Positions 1 to 8,265 are shown, counted from the first letter of the stretch. The stretch is 64,000 nucleotides of DNA from Glutamicibacter uratoxydans (GCF_006539925.1 NZ_BJNY01000002.1:296023-360022); one strand, 5' to 3'. The notes: generated from the letters alone by a model not told the origin. Made by a program: numbers and translations.

Positions 1-2
1 CC

Positions 3-395
3 CAGGGCAGCGACCCGGCGGAGATCCGCGAATACCTGAGCACCTGCGCCAAGTGCATCACCCCTTCTCCCAGCTACGAGGTGCAGGGCCGGCGCTTCCA
101 GATCTACACGCTGAACACCATGGGCGACGGCTACAGCTTCGCCTCCTTTGTCATCGCTGACCAGGACGGCGCACCTCAGTTGGCCCTGGCGGTGGGCGGC
201 TCCGACGTCTACCTCAGCGCCGGCAAGGAAGGCAGCCTGGTGGCGCAGGAGGCGGTCTACCGCAGCGAGGATCCCATGTGCTGCCCTTCGGGCTGGTCGG
301 TGCGGCTCTACCGCTACCAGGACGGCAAGTTCTTCCCGGGAGAAAAGTTCTCCAGTTCCTATGCCCCGACTCCCAGTGAAGGAAGCAGCCAATGA
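3..395 (+). CDS. C-terminal part of a secreted or lipoprotein, LppP/LprE-like
   Basis: The frame is open from the left edge of the window, so the start and any signal peptide are missing; 130 residues are visible. Cysteines occur as C-A-K-C near the visible start and as a CC pair followed by PSGW near residue 95. The latter resembles the C-terminal pattern of actinobacterial LppP/LprE-type lipoproteins (a family resemblance, not proven). The stop codon overlaps the start of the response regulator by 4 bp (ATGA), so the three genes are translationally coupled. In Streptomyces the lipoprotein CseA precedes the CseB/CseC two-component pair in the same order, which suggests that this protein could modulate the downstream sensor. 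That role is inference. Confidence 0.6.
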   Translation, partial: QGSDPAEIREYLSTCAKCITPSPSYEVQGRRFQIYTLNTMGDGYSFASFVIADQDGAPQLALAVGGSDVYLSAGKEGSLVAQEAVYRSEDPMCCPSGWSVRLYRYQDGKFFPGEKFSSSYAPTPSEGSSQ

Positions 396-1102
396 CGAAC
401 ACCGGAATCCGCGTGCTCATGGTTGAAGACGACGAGGTCATCCGCGAAGCCACCGGCATCGGCCTGGCCCGGCTGGGCTACCAGGTCCAGGGCGTCGGCG
501 ACGGGCTGGAAGCGCTGGAGTTGCTGCGCCAGCTGCAGGCCGAAGACCCGGTGGATGCGGTGCTGCTGGATGTCATGCTGCCCACGATGAACGGCACCCA
601 GGTGTGCCAGCAGCTGCGCGGCTTCAGCAGCGTGCCTGTCATCATGCTCTCCGCCCGCGGCGAAGGCATCGACATGGTCACCGGGCTGGACGCCGGCGCC
701 GACGACTACCTGGCCAAGCCCTTCGACCTGCAGGTGCTCGACGCCCGGCTGCGTGCGGTGCTGCGCCGCAGCCAGCGCAGCGCGCAGCCGCCCGCGCCGA
801 AGGCGTCCGAACCTGCCCACGCCCCCGGGCTGTCCATCGACCCGCACCGGCTGGTGGTCAGCCTCGAAGGCCGGCAGATCCACCTCACTCCCACCGAGAT
901 GCGCATCCTGCTGATGCTCGACCGCGAACCGGGCATGGTGGTGTCCCGCACCGAGATCCTCACCGAGGTCTGGGGCTACAGCTGGGATGCCGACCACCGG
1001 GTCATCGACGTGCACATGCAGCGCCTGCGCCGCAAGGTCGGGGCCGAGCGCATCGAAACCGTGCGGGGATTCGGTTACCGGCTGGCCGGGGGCAGTTCAT
1101 GA
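392..1102 (+). CDS. OmpR/PhoB-family response regulator
   Basis: A 236-residue DNA-binding response regulator. The N-terminal receiver domain (about 5-118) has the acidic pair D13/D14, the phosphoacceptor D60 in LLDVMLP, S87 at the Thr/Ser switch position and K109 in AKPF. A short Pro/Ala-rich linker follows. The C-terminal winged helix (about 140-232) has the usual LTPTE start and RGFGYRL end. The start overlaps the stop of the preceding gene and the stop overlaps the sensor-kinase start, both as ATGA, so this is one transcription unit. Phosphorylation by the kinase encoded next to it is expected. The stimulus is unknown, but cell-envelope stress is plausible given the lipoprotein neighbour. 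Confidence 0.95.
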   Translation: MTNTGIRVLMVEDDEVIREATGIGLARLGYQVQGVGDGLEALELLRQLQAEDPVDAVLLDVMLPTMNGTQVCQQLRGFSSVPVIMLSARGEGIDMVTGLDAGADDYLAKPFDLQVLDARLRAVLRRSQRSAQPPAPKASEPAHAPGLSIDPHRLVVSLEGRQIHLTPTEMRILLMLDREPGMVVSRTEILTEVWGYSWDADHRVIDVHMQRLRRKVGAERIETVRGFGYRLAGGSS

Positions 1103-2334
1103 GCCTGCGCTGGAAAATCACGCTCATGACGGTGGCGTCCGTGCTGCTCACTCTGGTCGTCTCCGCGCTGCTGGTGCGCCAGATGATCAACATCTCGGAA
1201 GAGCACCGGCTGCGCGACGAGGCAACCGCCTCCCTGCAGCAGGCGGTGAAGATCCTGGATGAGACGGGCATCAGCGTGCTGGGCGCCGCGGTCAACGATC
1301 CCAAGCTTCCCGCCAAGGCGATGCAGGCGGCCCAGTCCGGCCAGGTGGTCACCTACCGCGGCACGCTGGACGGGGCGCCGGTCATCTTCGCCGCCGCGCC
1401 GGTGGAGCTGGGCTCCCAGCCGGCGGTGCTCTCCCTGTCTGTGTCATGGACCAACTCCCTGCAGATGCGCTCAAGCGTGGATGCGGCCCTGTTCTGGGCG
1501 GGCATCGCCACGCTGGTCCTGGTTTCCACCCTCGGCATCCTGCTGGCGACCAAGCTCGTCAAGAGGTTGTGGCTCGGCGCCCTCGCTGCCCGCACCATCG
1601 CTTCCGGGCAGCGCGAGATCGTCGTCGAACAGGCCATCGGCAAACCCTTTGCGGGCAGGGACGAGGTGGACCAGTTCGCCTCGGCGGTGGATGCCATGGC
1701 CGCCGAGCTGAAAGCGAAGATCGCCGCCGAACAGCGCTTCTCTGCAGACCTAGCCCATGAACTGCGCACCCCGCTGACCGGGCTCGTCACCGCCGCGAGC
1801 CTGCTGGAGCCTTCTCGGCCGGCCGAACTGGTGCAGGACCGGGTGGCCAAGCTGCGCGTCCTGGTCGAGGACCTGTTGGAGGTTTCGCGCCTTGAATCGG
1901 GAGTCGATGCCGCCGAGCTGGTAGAACTGCCATTGGACCAGGCAGTTTCCCAGATCATTGCGCGGATCAGCGGGCGCAATGGATCAGCAGTCCAGGAGCT
2001 GGAGGTGCAGCTGAACGCCGCCGATTCCAAGGCCTGGATCGATGTCCGACGCCTGGAACGGATCCTTGAGAACATCCTGAATAATGCGCATGCCCATGGC
2101 AAGGGCCCGGTGCTCTTGCGCACCGAGCCTTCACGCATCGAGATCGTGGACCACGGCCCGGGCTTTCCCAACAGCATCCTCGCCACCGGGCCGGAACGCT
2201 TCGTCTCCAAGGGCGGCGGCATTGGGCTGGGCATGACAATTGCCAGCGGCCACGTGGCGGCGATGGGTGCAAAGATGCACTTGTCGAACAAGCCCGGAGC
2301 CAGCGTAGTGATCACCCTGCGCCAAAGCCGCTGA
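1099..2334 (+). CDS. Membrane sensor histidine kinase
   Basis: A 411-residue sensor kinase whose ATG overlaps the stop of the response regulator. A first membrane helix (about 8-28) and a second (about 133-155) bracket an extracytoplasmic domain of about 100 residues. A HAMP-like linker follows, then the dimerisation/H-box AHELRTPLTGL with the phosphorylated histidine at H220, and an HATPase domain with an N-box (ENILNNAHAHG), G1 (VDHGPGF) and a G2 region (KGGGIGLGM). The internal layout resembles CseC-type kinases. It should phosphorylate the regulator encoded immediately upstream. Nothing is truncated. The signal sensed cannot be read from the sequence. Confidence 0.93.
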   Translation: MSLRWKITLMTVASVLLTLVVSALLVRQMINISEEHRLRDEATASLQQAVKILDETGISVLGAAVNDPKLPAKAMQAAQSGQVVTYRGTLDGAPVIFAAAPVELGSQPAVLSLSVSWTNSLQMRSSVDAALFWAGIATLVLVSTLGILLATKLVKRLWLGALAARTIASGQREIVVEQAIGKPFAGRDEVDQFASAVDAMAAELKAKIAAEQRFSADLAHELRTPLTGLVTAASLLEPSRPAELVQDRVAKLRVLVEDLLEVSRLESGVDAAELVELPLDQAVSQIIARISGRNGSAVQELEVQLNAADSKAWIDVRRLERILENILNNAHAHGKGPVLLRTEPSRIEIVDHGPGFPNSILATGPERFVSKGGGIGLGMTIASGHVAAMGAKMHLSNKPGASVVITLRQSR

Positions 2335-2402
2335 GGCAGCAGCACAAGCCAAATCTTCAGATTCCCTCAAGATCCTTGTTCCTTCCATGCGCTGCCTCGA
2401 AC

Positions 2403-2419
2403 CTAGAAGTACGTTCTAG
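2403..2419. promoter_or_regulatory. Inverted repeat CTAGAA-N5-TTCTAG before the DJ-1-like gene
   Basis: A perfect 6-bp-arm inverted repeat with a GTACG centre lies 18 bp upstream of the next start codon and immediately upstream of the AAGGAG ribosome-binding site. The placement fits a repressor operator in the 5' untranslated region. No regulator can be named. Confidence 0.35.
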
Positions 2420-2437
2420 ACCAAAGGAGCGCAGGAC

Positions 2438-3010
2438 ATGGCAGATCTTGCAGATTCGCGGGTACTGGCAATCGCCTCAAACCTCGGGGTAGAGCAAAAT
2501 ACCATGAAGCTCCCCCTCGAATACCTCCACGCTGCGGGCGCCCTCATCGGCATTGCAGCACCCGAGCTGGGGCCGGTGCACACGGTGGACCCCGAGGATG
2601 CCGAAGGGCAATGCTTCACTGCCGATCAAACCCTGGAAGAAGTTTCGGAGCACGATTACGACCTTCTGCTGGTCCCCGGAGGATTGTTGAACGCTGATCT
2701 GCTGCGCACCAACCTTTTTGCCCAGCGCATCGTCAATGTCTTTGCGGCCGAGCACAAGCCAATTGCCGCAGCCGGTCATGCCCCCTGGCTACTGGTGAAT
2801 TCTCGACTTGTTAATGGCAAGTCGCTGACTTCCAGCCCTTCGCTTCGCGCAGATCTGGAAAATGCCGGTGGCTCATGGCGCGCTGAACCGGTGGTGATCT
2901 GTACCGCCTTGGACTGGCCGCTGGTCACCACTCGCGGGCCCGAAGAAGCCGGTCATTTCATCAAAGCCATAGACACCGCATTGGCCCAGCAATTGAATAC
3001 AAGCAGCTAG
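2438..3010 (+). CDS. DJ-1/PfpI-superfamily protein lacking the nucleophilic cysteine
   Basis: A 190-residue protein with the DJ-1/PfpI fold pattern: an early Glu (GVEQNTM), the LLLVPGG strand-turn (about 80-86) and the nucleophile-elbow region. In typical members the elbow reads like AICHGP with a Cys nucleophile. Here it reads AAAGHAP, so the Cys position is Gly while the following His is kept. The protein therefore probably does not work as a classical PfpI protease, glyoxalase III or deglycase; a chaperone or binding role is possible. A good RBS (AAGGAG) precedes the ATG, with a candidate operator just upstream. It is transcribed alone. Confidence 0.8.
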   Translation: MADLADSRVLAIASNLGVEQNTMKLPLEYLHAAGALIGIAAPELGPVHTVDPEDAEGQCFTADQTLEEVSEHDYDLLLVPGGLLNADLLRTNLFAQRIVNVFAAEHKPIAAAGHAPWLLVNSRLVNGKSLTSSPSLRADLENAGGSWRAEPVVICTALDWPLVTTRGPEEAGHFIKAIDTALAQQLNTSS

Positions 3011-3161
3011 CCCCAAAAATTACCCCAGACATGGTCAAATATTCATCGACTGAAAATAAAGCGAGATGTAGTATTCGAATCAAATGGGAGTTTTGTTTCT
3101 ATCAGAGAATTGATAAACAGAATTCCATCATCACGTTGCACATCACCGAGAGGAATCCAAG

Positions 3162-3560
3162 ATGAACATCCTGAGCGACGTGGGGAGCCTGTTGTGGTAC
3201 ACCCTTTTGATCTTCGCTTTCGTGTCCTACCTAATCGCACTGTTCTCGGTCATTTCTGATCTCTTCCGAGACCAGGCGCTTAACGGCTGGATCAAGGCGC
3301 TGTGGCTACTCTTTCTCTTCTTCATCCCATTCCTCACAGTGCTCGTCTACCTGGTTGCGCGAGGCAAAGGCATGGCCGAACGACAGGTGGCACAGGCCCG
3401 CCGCGCGCAGGGTGAAGCAGAGTCCTACATCCGCTCAGTGGCAGAGGTGTCCCCTGCCCAATCCATTGCCGATGCTAAGAAGCTGCTGGACAACGGTGTG
3501 ATCACCACCGAAGAATTTGAGATGCTCAAGGCAAAGGCCCTGGCATTGCCGGTGCGCTAG
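3162..3560 (+). CDS. Small membrane protein with PLDc_N-like and SHOCT domains
   Basis: A 132-residue protein. Two N-terminal hydrophobic helices (about 8-31 and 42-65) with an intervening FRDQ/GWIKALW loop match the phospholipase-D-N-terminal (PLDc_N) membrane module. A basic, Ala/Arg-rich linker follows. The last 35 residues (AKKLLDNGVITTEEFEMLKAKAL) are a SHOCT motif, a short helical domain common at protein C-termini. The RBS is GAGAGGAA before the ATG. Such proteins are frequent in actinobacteria and have no established role. The 150 bp upstream are AT-rich and probably hold the promoter. Confidence 0.85.
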   Translation: MNILSDVGSLLWYTLLIFAFVSYLIALFSVISDLFRDQALNGWIKALWLLFLFFIPFLTVLVYLVARGKGMAERQVAQARRAQGEAESYIRSVAEVSPAQSIADAKKLLDNGVITTEEFEMLKAKALALPVR

Positions 3561-3564
3561 CAAC

Positions 3565-3613
3565 TTAACCGCATCTGGGCTGCCGCTGAGCGCGGCAGCC
3601 CAGATGCGGTTAA
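3565..3613. terminator. Perfect 22-bp-arm hairpin between convergent genes
   Basis: Two perfectly complementary 22-bp arms flank a 5-nt loop (TGAGC). The arm ends are TTAACC and GGTTAA. It lies between the stop of the SHOCT gene (+) and the stop of the ASCH gene (-), so it most likely terminates both transcripts. Confidence 0.85.
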
Positions 3614-3639
3614 AGAACAATCAGCAATTCTGGAAGCAT

Positions 3640-4164
3640 CTAGGCCGATTTGTCGGCCAACACTGGTGGCCAGCAGACGGAAAAACGTTCGAGCAGCAGC
3701 TCCTCGCCTGGCTGAGTAGTGATTTCAGGAGACCAGTCCCGTCCAATAGCGGCTTGAGTCCGCTTCCAAAATGCTTCGTGCTCACGGCGCCAGTAAGCCA
3801 ACGACAAATCTCCCTCGCCTTCCGCGGCAGCGAACTCTTCACTTACCTCGAAGAAGCTTGAACGCTCCACAGACAAGACCTTCACGATGATCTGAGGTTC
3901 GCCCCGGCCATCGCAGATCACCCAGTGATTGCCTGCTTTGGGTTCTTCTTCGTTGTAATAGGCGTACTCATTGGCCAGCGAGGACGTTCCTCGTTTCACC
4001 CCATGCATGACTTCGCCCAGCAGCTCATCGGCCAGTTCTGCACTGTCGCCAAAGCACTCGACTACATATGGCGGCTCTCCCCCGGCCACCAGCGCCAGAG
4101 ACTCGATATAGTCCCGCCACATCCGGACGGCAGAATCTAGGTTGACTTCAGGTAAAGGACTCAT
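3640..4164 (-). CDS. ASCH-domain protein (YhfF-like)
   Basis: A 174-residue protein with features of the ASCH domain: a conserved GVKRGTSS segment (about 57-64), which sits where the G-x-K-x-x-T motif of ASCH proteins occurs, and a GDLSLAYWRREHEAFW segment near 118-133, typical of the YhfF subgroup. ASCH domains are beta-barrels related to PUA and are thought to bind RNA or nucleotides; one member is an acetylcytidine amidohydrolase. The exact substrate is unknown here. The gene is convergent with the SHOCT gene and transcribed with or just after the sigma-factor gene upstream (gap 14 bp). Confidence 0.85.
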   Translation of the reverse strand: MSPLPEVNLDSAVRMWRDYIESLALVAGGEPPYVVECFGDSAELADELLGEVMHGVKRGTSSLANEYAYYNEEEPKAGNHWVICDGRGEPQIIVKVLSVERSSFFEVSEEFAAAEGEGDLSLAYWRREHEAFWKRTQAAIGRDWSPEITTQPGEELLLERFSVCWPPVLADKSA

Positions 4165-4178
4165 GGGTCCAATCCTAG

Positions 4179-6491
4179 CTAGTAGCGCCTGATGACAAAC
4201 ACTTGCCGCGTGCCCGGCTGACCAGAGCGCTGCATCCAGATCACTTGCCTGCTTGTGCTCGGAGGCATTGCCACCTTGATAACAGCTTCAGAAGCACAGC
4301 TCAAAGTAATGACATTTTTGCCTGCGTTGAATGTCCTGCAGTGGCCCAAGATCTCCACCTGTCCCCAGGAAAGGTCGCTGAAACCGACGTCGATGCGGTA
4401 CTGCGAAACTCCTTGTTTTGGAGTCACGGTGAATGCATAGGTCGGGAATTTCTGCCCCGACATTCGTTCGACATTCACCAATGCATCGCCGATGTCTGCA
4501 CCTTGTGCCGGATCGGTGGGTTCGACAGTCGGTTCCGTAGGCTCGGGCGTTGGCTCAACTGAAGGATCTGTGGGCTCCTCAGTCGGATCTACGGTTGGGT
4601 CGACAGTAGGATCCACCGTTGGTTCAGTGGGATCAACCGTAGGATCTGTAGGTTCCGGTGTTGGCCCAACTGAAGGATCTGTGGGCTCCTCAGTCGGATC
4701 TACGGTTGGGTCGACAGTAGGATCCACCGTTGGTTCAGTGGGATCAACCGTAGGATCTGTAGGTTCCGGTGTTGGCCCAACTGAAGGATCTGTTGGCTCC
4801 TCAGTCGGATCCACCGTTGGTTCAGTGGGATCAACCGTAGGATCCGTAGGTTCCGTCGTTGGGTCAACCGTTGGATCAATGGTCGGTTCCGTAGGCTCAG
4901 GCGTTGGCTCAACTGAAGGATCTGTTGGCTCCTCAGTCGGATCAACTGTCGGATCTACGGTTGGGTCAACAGTCGGTTCTTCCGTTGGCTCAGTCGGCCC
5001 GGACGGATCCACCGTTGGGTTGACAGTAGGATCAACCGTTGGGTGTGTAGGCTCGGCTGTCGGGTGAACGCTAGACTCACCAGTCGAACCAGTGGGTTCA
5101 ACCATCGGATCAGTCGGCTCCGCACTTGGGTTCAATGTTGGCAGTGTTTCTACGGCTTCCGATTGCTCGTCCGCAGGATCCTCCGGCTGATCTGGATCGG
5201 TCGTAGAGCTGTCTTCGGCAGGCTTCGGGAAGAAGGATTCTGGGGTAATTTCGGATTCTGCTGTCGATACTGGGATCAAAGCAATGAAGTCTGGTACGTC
5301 GTTATCGGGCTTCAGAACTTCGGAGTTGTCCTGTTCTTCCTTTGGCGCGCTCGGCGTCTGAGTTTTTGACGGTGTTTCATCAACAACTCGCTCCGAGACG
5401 ATGACATCCTCGACACTCGGTGCGCTGCTATTCCCCGGAACGACCTGTCCGGAATCTACCGGTCGTTGTGCCGCCCTAGAGTCATCTTCGGCGCCATTCG
5501 AGTAAATTCCCACCGCAGCGGCAACAAAAGCTCCTACTGTGATTGCAACGGCGGCAAACAACGCAATGGCACCACCGCTTAGTGCGCCCGCCCCTACCGC
5601 GCCCGCAGAAGTTGCCGACGTGCCCGAAACTGCCCCGAGATCAGCAACAATGCTTGCCCCGCCAACGCCGGCGGCCCCAGCAGAGGCAACGCCGCCTGCA
5701 GCCGGAACGCCTAAAGCAGTAATACCGCCTACGACCCAAGGGAGGACAAAAACGCGGAGCTTCGTTCCGACTTCTTCAATTTCTGCATACACTGCAGCAC
5801 ACTGCGCGCAGGTTTTCAGATGGTTCTCGACCAGTTGTCGGTCCCTTTTGCTCGCGTTCGAGCGCAGGAATGAGGGGAACAGCTGTCGGATCTTTACACA
5901 GTTCGCTGCGACTTCTTGATTCTCATTCAGGTGTGCTGCGAGATAGGCTTCGCGCAGACCTTCTCGCGCCCGGACCGCCAAAGCTGATACGGCATTGGGA
6001 GTGAGGCCCAGGATGGGCGCGATTTCTCGAGGACGCAGATCTTCAATTTCCGTGTGCCACAAGACTTCGCGCCAGCGTTCAGGCAACGACTTGAAAGCAC
6101 GGATGACAATGCCGGATTCGGCACGTTTTACATTGTCATCTGCAAACGGATCTGAGGCGTCAAATTCGACAATATTTTCGGCCGCAGTAACCTTTGATGC
6201 GGCCTTGTTTCGCGAGAAGGCTTCCCGTGAGACGGCAGTCAGCAGATACGCGCGGAAGAATTCGGCAGGTCCAGAACCTGAACGAATCGCACTGAATACT
6301 CTGAGGAACGATTCAGAGACGATGTCTTCGGCTTCGGAAGGTGTGTCGGTATGCCGGTAGGCAACAGAGATTGCAATGTTCTTGTGGCGTCGGAAAAGTT
6401 GGGCTTCAGAATCACGATTTCCTGCGCGCACACCCTGGATCAGGTCAGCATCGCTGATCTCAACAAACTGCGCATCTGAATCGATTGTCAT
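4179..6491 (-). CDS. Giant ECF sigma factor fused to zinc finger, membrane span and Pro/Thr-repeat tail
   Basis: A 770-residue protein. Sigma region 2 lies at about 15-95 and region 4 at about 130-185 (helix-turn-helix RPREIAPILGLTPNAVSAL). A zinc-finger anti-sigma-like segment follows (C198, H224, C228, C231), then a Gly/Ala-rich stretch and a membrane helix (about 307-330). Beyond it come an acidic Ser/Thr/Pro region, a long EPT/DPT repeat tract (about 460-660) and a C-terminal domain of about 100 residues with two Cys. This resembles ECF52/53-type sigma factors, in which the inhibitory domain is in cis and the tail is outside the membrane. Release of the sigma domain could follow sensing or proteolysis (inference). 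Normal ECF factors are about 190 residues, so this is four times longer. Confidence 0.88.
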   Translation of the reverse strand: MTIDSDAQFVEISDADLIQGVRAGNRDSEAQLFRRHKNIAISVAYRHTDTPSEAEDIVSESFLRVFSAIRSGSGPAEFFRAYLLTAVSREAFSRNKAASKVTAAENIVEFDASDPFADDNVKRAESGIVIRAFKSLPERWREVLWHTEIEDLRPREIAPILGLTPNAVSALAVRAREGLREAYLAAHLNENQEVAANCVKIRQLFPSFLRSNASKRDRQLVENHLKTCAQCAAVYAEIEEVGTKLRVFVLPWVVGGITALGVPAAGGVASAGAAGVGGASIVADLGAVSGTSATSAGAVGAGALSGGAIALFAAVAITVGAFVAAAVGIYSNGAEDDSRAAQRPVDSGQVVPGNSSAPSVEDVIVSERVVDETPSKTQTPSAPKEEQDNSEVLKPDNDVPDFIALIPVSTAESEITPESFFPKPAEDSSTTDPDQPEDPADEQSEAVETLPTLNPSAEPTDPMVEPTGSTGESSVHPTAEPTHPTVDPTVNPTVDPSGPTEPTEEPTVDPTVDPTVDPTEEPTDPSVEPTPEPTEPTIDPTVDPTTEPTDPTVDPTEPTVDPTEEPTDPSVGPTPEPTDPTVDPTEPTVDPTVDPTVDPTEEPTDPSVGPTPEPTDPTVDPTEPTVDPTVDPTVDPTEEPTDPSVEPTPEPTEPTVEPTDPAQGADIGDALVNVERMSGQKFPTYAFTVTPKQGVSQYRIDVGFSDLSWGQVEILGHCRTFNAGKNVITLSCASEAVIKVAMPPSTSRQVIWMQRSGQPGTRQVFVIRRY
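4510..5110. repeat. 111-bp in-frame tandem repeat within the sigma-factor gene
   Basis: The same block begins at 4552, 4663 and 4774, exactly 111 bp (37 codons) apart; the first two copies are almost identical and the third diverges after about 40 bp. A further start of the unit is at 4906. Within the blocks is a shorter 12-21 bp periodicity encoding DPT/EPT triplets. The near-identity suggests recent expansion by slippage or recombination, so copy number may vary between strains. Confidence 0.9.
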
Positions 6492-7045
6492 AACGTCCCC
6501 AAAATTTCAACCTCTGCTGAGCGGCTGCGGTTGCCTAGAGAACAAGAAAAGCTCTCTCCCCGGTGGCAATACCGAACAGGTCAGAAATAGCCGTCAAGTA
6601 TCGACCCTACCAATTTAGTACTTTCAACACGAAACGAATACTTCAAATTATTAGGGTTTTCTCAGGGGCTCAAAAACCGCTGAAACACAAGGACCGCGGA
6701 TCTTCACACTTTGCCTCAAATGCTTCAGCAGCCAATCACCTTGCATCCCCCATGGATTTTCATGCAAGCCGTTTGACTGCTGTAGCAATGTAGCAACACT
6801 ACGGTGATCAAACGACCATGCGAGTGGTCCATAGGATTCCCGAGCCTGCTAACCATTAAGATGCGCAGGACACGATTTCGTGACGCGAACTCCCAAAAAC
6901 TTTTTTATTATTCGACACGCGCTCATTTCCAGAGCAAAAGTATCGTAGCTAGAGCCTTAAACCAGCAAAGTTCCCCGGCGAACCTGATGGATAACCTATC
7001 AGCTCCGTCGAGAAACCCAGCCGGCAACCTTTTACCTAGGCGGTT
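6492..7045. other. Long AT-richer intergenic region upstream of the sigma-factor gene
   Basis: This stretch of about 550 bp has no convincing gene on either strand; the short open frames lack ribosome-binding sites and normal codon use. It must carry the sigma-factor promoter at its left end and the end of the ornithine-cyclodeaminase-like transcript at its right end. I see no clear terminator hairpin or ECF-type promoter. Confidence 0.5.
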
Positions 7046-8032
7046 CTAGCTTGAGAGATCAAAATCCAATCCCAGGCCCTGGTCTAGGGCGCGATCGTAG
7101 GCGACCCGACTGATGGCAAGGTCCAGAGCACCGATACCGACCGAGTTGAACAGAGTAATCTCTTCCGCGCTCTCACGGCCCGGAATCTTTCCGGCAGCTA
7201 CGTCACCAAGTTCCCCAGCAATGTCCCCTTCAGTAATTGCCCCTTCGGCAACCGCCATGAGGTACTCGCCGGACTTTGCTTTAGAAGTGCCGAGGTGGTC
7301 AACGATAACTTTGGCGCATGCCATACCAGCAGCGTCAATCTCACGCTCGTTTGGACGCGGACGAGCACCAACGGCATTAATGTGCTGTCCCGGGCGGAAC
7401 CATTCGCCCTTGATGTTCGGCTCAACGGATGGGGTCAATGTGCAAACGACATCACTGGCCGCAAATACTTCTTCGATGGATCCAACTGGCTCCACAGGCA
7501 CGCCGAATTCGGCAACTGCAGCAGTGAACTGCTCGATGCGAGCACTAGTTCGGGACCACACAACGACCTTGTCCACCTGCATGACGCATTTGAGCGCCTC
7601 GACGTGAGCAACTGCCAGCGCACCTGCGCCAACGAGTCCAAGAACCCGGGAATCCGGGCGCGCAAGGTACTTCGTAGCAACCGCAGTCGCGGCCGCAGTG
7701 CGCATACGAGTGGGCACCCGACCGTCAACCAATGCCAACGGCCCACCCGTGACATGATCCGCAAGCACGATCACCGAGCGTTGCGAGGGAAGTCCTCGGC
7801 CGTTATTCGAGGGGATGTCGGCAAGCAACTTGACCGAGGCAATTCCTTCTTCGCCGCCAACTGCTGACATCAATACGAAAGTCGAGTCTGCCGATGGGAC
7901 GCTCATTGCAGTTGGGTCAGGCTGCGAGGCGCTGCCATTGCCGATGTTGACGAAGATTTTGTCAACCGCTTCTACTGTTGAAGGCATATCCAGAACGGTT
8001 TGCAAGGTGGAAGCATTGAGAATTAAAGTCAT
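7046..8032 (-). CDS. Ornithine cyclodeaminase / mu-crystallin family dehydrogenase
   Basis: A 328-residue NAD(P)-dependent enzyme. The substrate half has the family motif SVKLLADIPSNNGRGLPSQ with its conserved Lys and Pro-x-Asn. The Rossmann half has GLVGAGALAVAHVEAL (about 130-145) and GARPRPNEREID. Family members deaminate ornithine to proline, oxidise alanine or reduce cyclic imines; the substrate here is not determinable. The start at 8032 is preferred over 8041 because GAAAG then lies 9 nt upstream. The GntR/FCD regulator at 8317-8979 is immediately upstream on the same strand, and TACCAA-type operator sequences lie between them. Confidence 0.88.
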   Translation of the reverse strand: MTLILNASTLQTVLDMPSTVEAVDKIFVNIGNGSASQPDPTAMSVPSADSTFVLMSAVGGEEGIASVKLLADIPSNNGRGLPSQRSVIVLADHVTGGPLALVDGRVPTRMRTAAATAVATKYLARPDSRVLGLVGAGALAVAHVEALKCVMQVDKVVVWSRTSARIEQFTAAVAEFGVPVEPVGSIEEVFAASDVVCTLTPSVEPNIKGEWFRPGQHINAVGARPRPNEREIDAAGMACAKVIVDHLGTSKAKSGEYLMAVAEGAITEGDIAGELGDVAAGKIPGRESAEEITLFNSVGIGALDLAISRVAYDRALDQGLGLDFDLSS

Positions 8033-8081
8033 GTGCCGCATCTTTCGAGAGTTTAGAGTCCGTTAGATCAAGACTAACAAA

Positions 8082-8095
8082 TTTGGTATTCCAAA
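8082..8095. promoter_or_regulatory. Candidate GntR/FCD operator TTTGG-N4-CCAAA
   Basis: An inverted repeat 50 bp upstream of the cyclodeaminase start, with core TTGGTATTCCAA, similar to the TGGT-N-ACCA operators of FCD-type GntR proteins. Related half-sites occur at 8147-8153 (ATACCAA) and 8227-8239 (GTATACCAACC). The regulator gene is directly upstream. Confidence 0.5.
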
Positions 8096-8265
8096 AATAG
8101 CTTTTTAGCGATCTGTGTCACATAAATTTTGTTGAGGATTACACATACCAAACGCTCACGGCCGTAGGGCTCGTACTTCCAAGCCCTGCCAACAACGCAA
8201 AATCAATCACTGAGCACAGTCTCGCCTGTATACCAACCGCTTGAATATGCCCCAGCGACACAAAA

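Noticed and set aside
604..1098. N-terminal extension of the histidine kinase
   Set aside because: It lies within the response regulator in another frame, is Arg/Ala/Pro-rich, and the ATG at 1099 starts a normal membrane sensor.
4492..5067. Gly/Ser/Val-repeat open frame opposite the sigma-factor gene
   Set aside because: It is the antisense reading of the DPT/EPT repeats and has no independent coding signal.
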